From the NCBI GenBank assembly GCA_050288425.1, contig JBNKDU010000040.1:1-43206 (forward strand): a stretch of 43,206 nucleotides of DNA, given 5' to 3'. Below, one piece after another: positions 24,735 to 32,261 of this stretch; positions within the stretch are counted from its first letter, which is position 1; every line of letters starts with the position of its first letter. Source of the stretch: JARRKU01 sp050288425. Lineage in GTDB: Bacteria > Desulfobacterota > Desulfobacteria > Desulfobacterales > Desulfosarcinaceae. Position numbers and translations under genes: made by a program. Under the pieces are notes generated by a model. The model had not been told where the DNA came from and did no database searches. It saw nothing but the letters and a program-made list of their open reading frames with translations.

Positions 24735-27317
24735 ATGAAGGGCATGGGTCGAAAATCCATCATCTTCCTGTTTCTGGTCGCCTTGGCGGCCGCGCTTTTC
24801 GGGATCAATCACCTCGGGTTGGTGCTCAAACGGGAGGCAAAGGCGCGCTGGCTGGAAAAAGCCAACAACGAAAGCCAACGCATCACCAATGTCAGCCTCA
24901 GCTGGCTATCGTTGTTCCATGCCCAGCTCCGCGGTCTGGCTTCCCTCTTTTACGGGTCGGAAAACGTCAACCCAGACGAATTTCTCAATGCCCTGGAGCT
25001 CATCGAGGGGGTCGAACTGGAAGCCATGATCCCCCTGATCTCCACGGCTTTTGCCGAGCAGGAGGCCGGCGACGGTTCCGTTGCCGGCGGGGAAGCCCCC
25101 GGTTACCGCTTCCCGGTCCTGCTCAGTTCGGACAACAAGGCTCCCCTGGCCATCGGGCAGGACCTTGCCGCCCATCCCCAGATACGTTCCGCCATCCTTG
25201 ACACCGTGGCCCATCCGGAAAAGGTCATCATGGGTCCGGTCTTCAGGGGCGAGCAGGACCAATTGTTCACCTGCTTCGCCATCCGGGCGCCCAACAACGG
25301 CAAGACCGGCGTTCTGGTATCGATGGTGAATCTTTCCGAATTTTTAAACGATCTGAATCTGCTCCATATCCCGGAAGGCCTGCATCTGCGCATCCTTGAA
25401 TTTCGAAACGGCACGGAAATACAAGGGGCAACGGTAATCGCCGGAGATCGAGCGCCCCACCCGAAAACCGTTGCCACCGCCTATTTCCCCATCCAGAGCG
25501 GGCTGGCCCACTGGGGGTATTTTTGGGATGTCCTGCCGAACTACCAGGGGGGAGCCACCACCACCTTGGGAACGGTGGTCCAGTTCGGAGGCAATGCCCT
25601 GGTGCTGGCGGTTTTTACCGTCATCGCCTCTCTCTTGCTGCAGAATGAACGAATCAACCGTCAGGTGGCCATGCGCACCGAGGAGCTCATGGTGGCCACC
25701 CGAGCCGCCGAAGCCGCCAATCGGGCCAAGAGCGCGTTTCTGGCCAACATGAGCCACGAGATCAGGACCCCCATGAACGGTGTCCTGGGAATGTTGCCGA
25801 TTCTGATGGGAACACCGCTGAACGAGGAGCAACTGGACATGGTCAACACCATCCGATCCAGTGGCGAGGCGTTGTTGAACATCATCAACGATATCCTGGA
25901 TTTTTCCAAGATCGAAGCCGGCAAACTGGAATTTGAATCCATTCCGTTTGATTTGCAGCAGACCTTTGAGGATGTCGTCGAAACCCTTTCCCTGCAAGCC
26001 GAAAAGAAAGGTCTGGAATTGAGTTGCTTTGTGGCGCCGGATGCGCCGACTTCCCTCGCAGGCGATCCCGGCCGGCTGCGCCAGGTGCTGTTGAATCTGG
26101 CCAACAACGCCATCAAATTCACCGCCGACGGTGAGGTCAACTTGCGGGTCACATTGAAGGGAAGCACACAGGGCAGTAGCGAATTTCTGTTTGAAATCAG
26201 AGATACGGGTATCGGAATACCCGAAGATCGTATTGAGCACCTTTTTCAATCGTTCTCGCAACTGGACAATTCCACGACGCGACGTTTCGGCGGTACGGGG
26301 CTGGGATTGGCCATTTCCAGACGGTTGGTGGAGATGATGGATGGACGAATCGGTGTCCGAAGCGAGGCCGGTCGGGGAAGCACCTTCTGGTTCACCGCCC
26401 GGTTCGACAAGCAGCGGACGCCGGCCAAGGTCGAGCCCCACGTCGAGGCGGCCGGGGATATCGGAACCAAACGGGTCCTGACGGTGGATGACCATGCCGC
26501 CAGCCGGCAGATCATGGATACCTATCTCCGCCATTGGGGATGCGAATCCGTGGTGGCTTCCGGCGCCAGGGAGGCGCTGGCGCTCATGTCCCGTGCGGTA
26601 AGGGATGATATGCCCTTCCATATCGCTTTCATCGATCTGATGATGCCGGAAATGGATGGCATCGCCCTGGGACGAGCCATCAAGCGAGATCCCTTGCTCC
26701 GGAATACCCACTGCATCCTGATGACATGCCGAACCATGAGTTGCGATGCGGAAGAAGCCCGGGAGGCGGGCTTCGATGCCTACCTGAACAAACCGGTCAG
26801 GAAATCCCACCTGATGATTGCCTTGCGCAGCACGATGACCGGAGAGTTCGTGTCCGTCGCGGACAGATCCGGGAACGAGCGGGTCACGGTTCTTCGTCCT
26901 CCTCGCGACGATAAGCGGCATTGGTCCATTCTGGTGGCCGAAGACAACGCCATCAACCGGAAGGTGGCCCTGCACCTGTTGGGCAGATTCGGATACAAAG
27001 CCCAGGCTGCGATCAACGGCAAAGAGGTTCTCGGATGCCTGTCGCGTGGAACCTATGATTTAATTCTGATGGATATCCAAATGCCTGAAATGGATGGTTT
27101 TGAAACCACCCGGATCATTCGGCAATCCAACAAGTCCTACCGCCGGATCCCCATTATCGCCATGACCGCCAATGCCATGAAAGGCGATGAAGATAAATGC
27201 ATGCATGCCGGCATGGATGATTATATTTCCAAGCCCATCGATGCCGATATTGTCAAAGAAAAGATCGACTATTGGATCGGAAGGGCGCATCCGGACGCAT
27301 CGAAAGCCGTCTCCTGA
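24735..27317 (+). CDS. CHASE-domain hybrid sensor histidine kinase with two receivers
   Basis: The protein has 860 residues. A first membrane helix is at about 7-27. A periplasmic CHASE-like domain (about 30-265) has VNPDEFLNALELIEGV and FPVLLSSDNKAPLAIGQDLAAHP. A second helix is near 285-302. The HisKA domain has NMSHEIRTPMNG with H341 as phospho-site. HATPase_c has DTGIGIPEDRI and GTGLGLAISRRL. Two receivers follow with phospho-acceptors in FIDLMMPEMDG and LMDIQMPEMDG. There is no Hpt domain, so phosphotransfer to a DNA-binding regulator would need a separate Hpt protein. The gene follows the TorT-like gene with a 5-base gap, suggesting a binding-protein-assisted receptor like TorT/TorS or LuxP/LuxQ. 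Confidence 0.93.
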   Translation: MKGMGRKSIIFLFLVALAAALFGINHLGLVLKREAKARWLEKANNESQRITNVSLSWLSLFHAQLRGLASLFYGSENVNPDEFLNALELIEGVELEAMIPLISTAFAEQEAGDGSVAGGEAPGYRFPVLLSSDNKAPLAIGQDLAAHPQIRSAILDTVAHPEKVIMGPVFRGEQDQLFTCFAIRAPNNGKTGVLVSMVNLSEFLNDLNLLHIPEGLHLRILEFRNGTEIQGATVIAGDRAPHPKTVATAYFPIQSGLAHWGYFWDVLPNYQGGATTTLGTVVQFGGNALVLAVFTVIASLLLQNERINRQVAMRTEELMVATRAAEAANRAKSAFLANMSHEIRTPMNGVLGMLPILMGTPLNEEQLDMVNTIRSSGEALLNIINDILDFSKIEAGKLEFESIPFDLQQTFEDVVETLSLQAEKKGLELSCFVAPDAPTSLAGDPGRLRQVLLNLANNAIKFTADGEVNLRVTLKGSTQGSSEFLFEIRDTGIGIPEDRIEHLFQSFSQLDNSTTRRFGGTGLGLAISRRLVEMMDGRIGVRSEAGRGSTFWFTARFDKQRTPAKVEPHVEAAGDIGTKRVLTVDDHAASRQIMDTYLRHWGCESVVASGAREALALMSRAVRDDMPFHIAFIDLMMPEMDGIALGRAIKRDPLLRNTHCILMTCRTMSCDAEEAREAGFDAYLNKPVRKSHLMIALRSTMTGEFVSVADRSGNERVTVLRPPRDDKRHWSILVAEDNAINRKVALHLLGRFGYKAQAAINGKEVLGCLSRGTYDLILMDIQMPEMDGFETTRIIRQSNKSYRRIPIIAMTANAMKGDEDKCMHAGMDDYISKPIDADIVKEKIDYWIGRAHPDASKAVS

Positions 27318-27449
27318 AGAAGATCAGGCCTCTTTCTTGACAAAAACGGCTGTTTTGCATGGTTTCGTCGAGGATGGTCGATTCTCGATCTCAAGTTTTT
27401 CAGATAAGAACCGATTGAACTGCCAGGGTGCGAAAGGAAGAGGCATGCA

Positions 27450-28217
27450 TCACATCTGTTTGAACAGGTGCAGGTACCGGCGGCTGACGATAAGAATCTC
27501 CGAAAGGTGTTTCAGCCGGATGGCCCCGCGGCCGGTCTGCGTGCGGCTTACGTAATCGATATGGGAAACGTTGACGATGGTGGAGCGATGGATGCGCCAA
27601 AAGCGGTCCGGGTCGAGCTCCTCGGCCAGGGCCCTGATGGATTTGTTGATCAGGCTCTCGCCCGAGCCGGTGTAGACCGAGGTGACTTTCTGCTGTGCCC
27701 TGAAATAACAGACATTATCGACGGCGATGATACGGGTGAAGCGACCTTGCTGGATGCAGAGCCATTGCAGATATTCCGGTTTGTTCGGCACGAGACGATG
27801 GAACGTGCCTGGTTGCGCCTCTGGCGGATGCCCTGCCGGACGATCATTGTCGGAAAATTGGAGCGCCCGCCTTACCCGTCGGACGGCTGTTTCCAGTCTC
27901 GCCCGGCTGACCGGCTTCAGCAGGTAGTCCACGGCGCCGCTATCAAAGGCATTGACCGCATAGTGTTCATAGCTCGTGGTGAAGACGACCTTGCAATTTC
28001 CATTGACTTTTCTGGCCACCTGCATGCCGCAGATCCCGGGCAAACGGACCTCGAGGATGGCGACTTGGGGATTGTGCACATCGATCAAATGCAGCGCTTC
28101 GTCGCCGCTTGCGGCCCTGCCGCAGACGATCAACTCGGGCCAGAGATCGGCCAGCAGGTTTTCAATCTGCCTCATATGTCCTTTTTCATTGTCGGCGAGA
28201 ATCGCTTTCACTACCAT
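27450..28217 (-). CDS. LytTR-family response regulator with Glu in place of the phospho-acceptor Asp
   Basis: The protein has 255 residues from the ATG at 28217 (MVVKAILADNEKG); an alternative ATG at 28247 adds ten residues. The receiver keeps the Thr/Ser region (VVFTTSYEHY) and Lys101 (YLLKPVS). The expected phospho-acceptor is E56 (AILEVRLPG, codon GAG at 28052-28050), and the acidic pocket reads D9-N10-E11 instead of two Asp. Glu can mimic phospho-Asp, so the protein may be constitutively active or regulated another way. The C-terminal LytTR DNA-binding domain (about 150-255) has RIIAVDNVCYFRAQQ, FWRIHRSTIVNVSHI and RRYLHLFKQ. It is convergent with the CHASE kinase gene, 132 bases away. 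Confidence 0.92.
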   Translation of the reverse strand: MVVKAILADNEKGHMRQIENLLADLWPELIVCGRAASGDEALHLIDVHNPQVAILEVRLPGICGMQVARKVNGNCKVVFTTSYEHYAVNAFDSGAVDYLLKPVSRARLETAVRRVRRALQFSDNDRPAGHPPEAQPGTFHRLVPNKPEYLQWLCIQQGRFTRIIAVDNVCYFRAQQKVTSVYTGSGESLINKSIRALAEELDPDRFWRIHRSTIVNVSHIDYVSRTQTGRGAIRLKHLSEILIVSRRYLHLFKQM

Positions 28218-28434
28218 GATGTTTCGCTTTTTCCGGAATCGGTCCATTGGCGCTACGGAGGGCTCAATCTTGGTCAGAGTGAATAGACGGATATATGCAA
28301 TATGTAAAGTAGTTTTTAAATCGCTTCCGGCAGCCGGAAAATTGGGTACCCATGGCCCTTTTCGCCCCACCACACCCCACTTCGACAAGTCGGGAAGAAG
28401 GCTGAAAAGTAGATTTCTTTTATACCCTTTTTCC

Positions 28435-28463
28435 TTGACCAATAAGGACTATACAGTTAAAAT
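28435..28463 (+). promoter_or_regulatory. Candidate sigma-70 promoter
   Basis: TTGACC (28435-28440) is followed after exactly 17 bases by TAAAAT (28458-28463). Transcription would begin near 28470, just before a series of strong hairpins and 220 bases upstream of the 231-residue repeat protein. The LytTR gene reads away on the other strand, so the promoter serves the plus-strand transcript. Confidence 0.55.
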
Positions 28464-28477
28464 CAGTAAATTAGAGA

Positions 28478-28551
28478 GGCTCTGGGCGCGAAATGCAGAG
28501 CCGAAGCAAGCCGGGGGAGGGCATTGCGAAATGCATGGGAATTGCTTCGGC
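28478..28551 (+). ncRNA. Structured leader or small RNA candidate
   Basis: Three perfect hairpins lie in 74 bases. GGCTCTG (28478-28484) pairs with CAGAGCC (28496-28502). GCCGAAGCAA (28500-28509) pairs with TTGCTTCGGC (28542-28551). Nested inside the second is GCATT/AATGC (28521-28525, 28530-28534). The first two stems share bases 28500-28502, so they partly compete, as in a switching leader. The 9-mer GCGAAATGC occurs twice (28488-28496 and 28526-28534). A good promoter lies 15 bases upstream. No known riboswitch consensus was recognised. The rest of 28218-28686 holds a short stem GGCCA/TGGCC at 28639-28652 and no gene. Confidence 0.45.
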
Positions 28552-28686
28552 CGGGCACGAAATCCAGGGCCTATGGTTGTTGATAACTAATTAATTTAAT
28601 GCGGATATTTCATGATTGGAAGTCATAGGTAAATCACCGGCCAGGTTTGGCCCGATATGGATTCTGCAATTCAAGCGAGGTAAGGC

Positions 28687-29382
28687 ATGACAATCCCCTT
28701 GGAGCAAATCGGCAGTACGATCTTCAAAAGATCCGAAAGCCTGAATATGTCCGACTTTTCTGATGACGTGAAAACCTTTAACGTCTTATTCGCACTGGAC
28801 GGAAAAAGGTCCGTGCAAACCATTGCCGAGCAGGATTCCTTTGATCTGGACGAACTGATCAATCGGATCAAAGGGTATTATGAGCAGGGGTTGATCGAAC
28901 CCGCCACGGAGCGGATGGTCTCACGAGGCCATGCAAAGAAGATTCTCGATGCCATCATACTCAAACGTTCCCGTGGCGTCGGCTCCATAGCCAAGGCCAT
29001 CAAAATCAAGATCGCATTGAAAGGCATCAACCCGGACAACCTCACGCCGGACACCCCGGATGATCCGGTACTGCTGAAGAAATTGATAAAGCTGGCGCAG
29101 TCCTACGGGTTGAAAGTGAAGACCAGAGCGGATCGAACCAAAGGCAAAACCAAGCTGATCCTCGATACCATCATCACCCAGCGTTCCGGCGGAGATCCAA
29201 CCGTAGCCAAGATGATCCGGACCAAATTCATGCTGAAAGGCATCAATCCGGATACCTTTTCCCTGGAAACGCCAGATGATCCCAACCTTGTGAAACGCCT
29301 GATGGATCTGGCCGGCAAGCTGGGCGTCAGAATCCCCACTGCCCAGACCCGGATTGGCGAGCAGATCGAACAAATGCTCTGA
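28687..29382 (+). CDS. Protein with two 72-residue internal repeats, unknown function
   Basis: The protein has 231 residues, cytoplasmic, with no membrane segments. Residues 1-75 look like a small helical winged-helix-type domain (FNVLFALDGKRSVQTIAEQ, then DLDELINRIKGYYEQGLI). The rest is a direct duplication with a period of 72 residues. KILDAI at 85, LKGINPD at 111 and DTPDDP at 122 recur as LILDTI at 157, LKGINPD at 183 and ETPDDP at 194. Each unit is Lys-rich and helical (VAKMIRTKFMLKG). I do not know this family. It has a GAGG site and lies 57 bases before a FIST protein, so the two probably act together in sensing. Confidence 0.85.
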   Translation: MTIPLEQIGSTIFKRSESLNMSDFSDDVKTFNVLFALDGKRSVQTIAEQDSFDLDELINRIKGYYEQGLIEPATERMVSRGHAKKILDAIILKRSRGVGSIAKAIKIKIALKGINPDNLTPDTPDDPVLLKKLIKLAQSYGLKVKTRADRTKGKTKLILDTIITQRSGGDPTVAKMIRTKFMLKGINPDTFSLETPDDPNLVKRLMDLAGKLGVRIPTAQTRIGEQIEQML

Positions 29383-29439
29383 GCGTTCCCATCAACGCTT
29401 CAGTCATTTTCAACCAGAAAGACAACCTAAGGAGACCGA

Positions 29440-30546
29440 ATGAATATCGTTACCGCATACAGCACCGAATCCAGTCCGGAAGAAGCCGCGCTTCAACTGC
29501 AATCCCAGTTGAGCGAAAGCAATCCCCGGGCCGTATTATTTTTCGCATCGTCCCAGTATGATCCGCAAGGGATTTCTGAAAGCATGCAGAAGGCTTTCCC
29601 GCAGGCCCAAACATTCGGATGTTCTACGTCCGGAGAAATCATTTCCGGAAAAATGCTGAAGAATGCAATTGTCGCCATGGGGTTCACCGCCGATGTGATC
29701 GGAGACATGGATCTGCAGATCGTTGAAAACATACAGACGGAAAACCAGGTGGAAAAGGCCTTCGATGGGTTTGAGTCCCATTTTCAGGAGGATCCTTTTT
29801 CCATGGGCGTGGATGAATACGTCGGACTGATTCTCGTGGACGGGCTCAGGTTGGCGGAAGAGAAACTGATGGATCGTATCGGAGAGCTGAGCAACCTGTT
29901 TTTCATCGGAGGCTCGGCCGGCGATGATCTGAAGTTTACGCAAACCTGGGTATATGCCAACGGCAAAGCCTATACCGATGCCGCCTTGCTGGCCCTGTTG
30001 AAGCCCAAGGTCAAGTTCAGTTTCATCAAAACCCAGAGCTTCAGGCCCTGCCCCACCAAACTGATGGCCACCAAGGTAAAGGCTTCGGAAAGAAAGGTGC
30101 TCGAATTCAACCACAAGCCGGCAGCCGCGGCCTATGCCGAAGCGGTGGGGACATCGGTGGACAATGCCGATCAATTCTTCATGTCGAATCCCGTGGGGCT
30201 TCTCATCGACGAGGAACCTTATGTCCGCAGTCCCCAGCGTATGGATGAAAAAGCCATGCATTTCTATTGCAATGTCATGGAGGGTATGGAGATGACGTTG
30301 CTGGAGTCCTCTGATATCGTCGAGGATACACGCAAGGCAGTGGCGGATAAGGTGGCGGGCTCGAAACAAGTCTCCGGCATTATCAATTTCCACTGCATCC
30401 TGCGCACCCTAGAGCTCGAGAAAAACGGCACAACGCAAGAATATGCCGATATCTTCACGGACATCCCGACCATCGGATTCAGCACATATGGCGAGGAATT
30501 TATCGGCCATATCAATCAGACATCCACCATGCTCGTATTCGAATAA
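29440..30546 (+). CDS. FIST domain sensor protein
   Basis: The protein has 368 residues and an AAGGAG site before the ATG. It has a FIST N domain (about 25-205; LFFASSQYDPQG, FGCSTSGEIISG, DGLRLAEEKLMD, FFIGGSAGDDL) and a FIST C domain (about 215-355; AEAVGTSVDN, VGLLIDEEPYVRSPQ, FHCILRTLELE, FSTYGEEF). FIST modules are predicted to bind small ligands such as amino acids and are usually fused to chemotaxis or kinase domains. Here the module stands alone, so its output must be through a partner, possibly the repeat protein just upstream. There is no signal peptide. A perfect terminator hairpin follows 36 bases after the stop. Confidence 0.92.
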   Translation: MNIVTAYSTESSPEEAALQLQSQLSESNPRAVLFFASSQYDPQGISESMQKAFPQAQTFGCSTSGEIISGKMLKNAIVAMGFTADVIGDMDLQIVENIQTENQVEKAFDGFESHFQEDPFSMGVDEYVGLILVDGLRLAEEKLMDRIGELSNLFFIGGSAGDDLKFTQTWVYANGKAYTDAALLALLKPKVKFSFIKTQSFRPCPTKLMATKVKASERKVLEFNHKPAAAAYAEAVGTSVDNADQFFMSNPVGLLIDEEPYVRSPQRMDEKAMHFYCNVMEGMEMTLLESSDIVEDTRKAVADKVAGSKQVSGIINFHCILRTLELEKNGTTQEYADIFTDIPTIGFSTYGEEFIGHINQTSTMLVFE

Positions 30547-30581
30547 AGAACGAGCGTAATTCAGCGGCCGGACGGCGGGAT

Positions 30582-30618
30582 GCCAGGCATCGGTGAAACC
30601 TTTTCACCGATGCCTGGC
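30582..30618 (+). terminator. 17-bp perfect hairpin after the FIST gene
   Basis: GCCAGGCATCGGTGAAA (30582-30598) and TTTCACCGATGCCTGGC (30602-30618) pair perfectly around a 3-base loop. It lies 36 bases after the FIST stop and 164 bases before the next gene. There is no U-tract beyond the stem, so termination may be factor-assisted. Confidence 0.75.
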
Positions 30619-30781
30619 GCCTGCACCGGTATCCGGGCGCTGAAACCCTCCTGCCTTTGCTACATTCGGGTAACCTGAACGGCATGTAATGATGCAGCAG
30701 CGGATATGGTTCAAGAAGCGTTCGGATTGCAATCACTCTGAAATGTGAAGCGCTTCAATTCTTTTCGAGGTCAGTGCGGGA

Positions 30782-32257
30782 ATGCCGAACATCCAGAAGA
30801 GACCCTCGATCACGTTGCTCCGGGAAGAGCTGACCGCCTGCCTGACACAAAAGCTGTCCATCGCCGGGGGAGATATCCATACGGTGGATAAGGAGACCGC
30901 GCCTTCCCCGCCGACGGCTGTCTTGGACTACTTGCGGGATGAAACCGGTTTGGACACGCTTTCATTCTCCGACCTCCTCGACTTTGCCGTCTACTGCAAC
31001 CTCGACTTTCACAGAATTCTCTCCCTCATGCTCAAAGGACGGTGGGAAGGGCACGTTCGTGCTCGTCTCCCGGAGGGCAGATCCATGGAGGATGCCGTCG
31101 ATGAAGGTTTGGCCAAGCTGCGGGAACTGTCCAGCGGGTTCCATCCGGCCATGGCGAAGGAAGCGACCCATGACATTCTCTACCGTCTGCTGGAGGGCCG
31201 AGGCGGTCTCGTCGGCGCAAGCGGCTATGATGAGAACGAGTTTCGCGATATCGTCAACCATATGGTGTTGGCGGATATCCATCTTTTCTCCGGCAACAGT
31301 CCCGAGTCTGAGAATTTTTTCGCCGCGGAGGAGACCGAGCGCAGGCTCTTGAAAACCGCGTCGACGGAGGGGATGGAAGAGTTCTGGAAGAAGAAGCGGA
31401 TCTGGATCGAATCGGAAAATGAGGTCGGCGTGTTGCTGCTGGAGTTGGAAGAGCAGACCCTGCGGAACCGGAAGTCACAACGGGAGTGGATGGCAACCTT
31501 CGGTCACATCTACATCCCCCTGGTGGAGGCGGAGTACCATTTCAACTCCTTGAACTATCGTATCAAACGCAAATCCGAAGATCCTACCCTGTCCGCTCAG
31601 GATCTGGATGTGCTGGAAGAAGAGAACCGCCAAGCGGAAGAAGATCATCTCGCCAGGCTGAAGAAGAGTGCCAAGGCCCTGCGAAGTGACCTGGCCGGTC
31701 CCGGTGGTATCCCCCCGGATGACGACGAGATCGAAGAATACGAGAAGGAGTGCCGGCGCATACTGAGGAAAATCTGGCGCCTCACCCATCCGGATGCCAT
31801 CGACCGGGAGAGGTTTACCCCTGTGCAGAAGAACAAGTTGCGAGCCTATTTCGAAGAGGCCGTCCCGTTCCAGGAGGGCGCCCGGCTCGAGGACGACGAG
31901 ATATCTCTTTCCATGCGATCGCTGGGTATTCTCAAGGATCTTCTTGTAAAGGTCGAAGCCGTCTGGAAGAGCATGGGGTTGGACTGCAATGAACATTCCG
32001 TGATCCAGGGAGAGACCCTTGCACAGCAATGCGATTGGCTGGACCGGCGTATCGCCTCCCTGGAAGAAGAGGCAAATCAGGTGCGGGTCGAATTGATGGC
32101 GGCGGCGGACGATCCCGAATACAGGGAGATGGATGCCTGCCTTGCATCCGCCGACCAGATCGGGAGGATTACCGAAGAGTTGCAAGCCAAACTCCAATGG
32201 TACCAGGGACGCAACGGGGAACTGGAGTGCAGACTGGAAGGGCTTTTCGGCAAGTGA
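30782..32257 (+). CDS. Coiled-coil protein with a J-domain-like HPD segment
   Basis: The protein has 491 residues, soluble, with no signal peptide. No named family was recognised over the full length. Two coiled-coil regions (about 200-310 and 400-490; Glu/Lys/Arg-rich) flank a segment at about 320-365 reading RRILRKIWRLTHPDAIDRE and KNKLRAYFEEAV. This has the helix II, HPD loop (336-338) and helix III layout of a J domain, which stimulates Hsp70 ATPase. The N-terminal 200 residues are helical. The stop is five bases from the start of the WD40 gene, so the two form an operon and probably a complex, with the WD40 protein as scaffold. No dnaK is nearby. Confidence 0.85.
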   Translation: MPNIQKRPSITLLREELTACLTQKLSIAGGDIHTVDKETAPSPPTAVLDYLRDETGLDTLSFSDLLDFAVYCNLDFHRILSLMLKGRWEGHVRARLPEGRSMEDAVDEGLAKLRELSSGFHPAMAKEATHDILYRLLEGRGGLVGASGYDENEFRDIVNHMVLADIHLFSGNSPESENFFAAEETERRLLKTASTEGMEEFWKKKRIWIESENEVGVLLLELEEQTLRNRKSQREWMATFGHIYIPLVEAEYHFNSLNYRIKRKSEDPTLSAQDLDVLEEENRQAEEDHLARLKKSAKALRSDLAGPGGIPPDDDEIEEYEKECRRILRKIWRLTHPDAIDRERFTPVQKNKLRAYFEEAVPFQEGARLEDDEISLSMRSLGILKDLLVKVEAVWKSMGLDCNEHSVIQGETLAQQCDWLDRRIASLEEEANQVRVELMAAADDPEYREMDACLASADQIGRITEELQAKLQWYQGRNGELECRLEGLFGK

Positions 32258-32261
32258 TGGC

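Noticed and set aside
25344..26975. Minus-strand open frame of 543 codons
   Set aside because: It is antisense to the CHASE hybrid kinase; His/Gln/Asp-rich product without domains.
27318..27449. Possible promoter or terminator (TTGACA and AAAAC/GTTTT) between convergent genes
   Set aside because: The -10 partner is poor and the 5-bp stem is too weak to call either feature.
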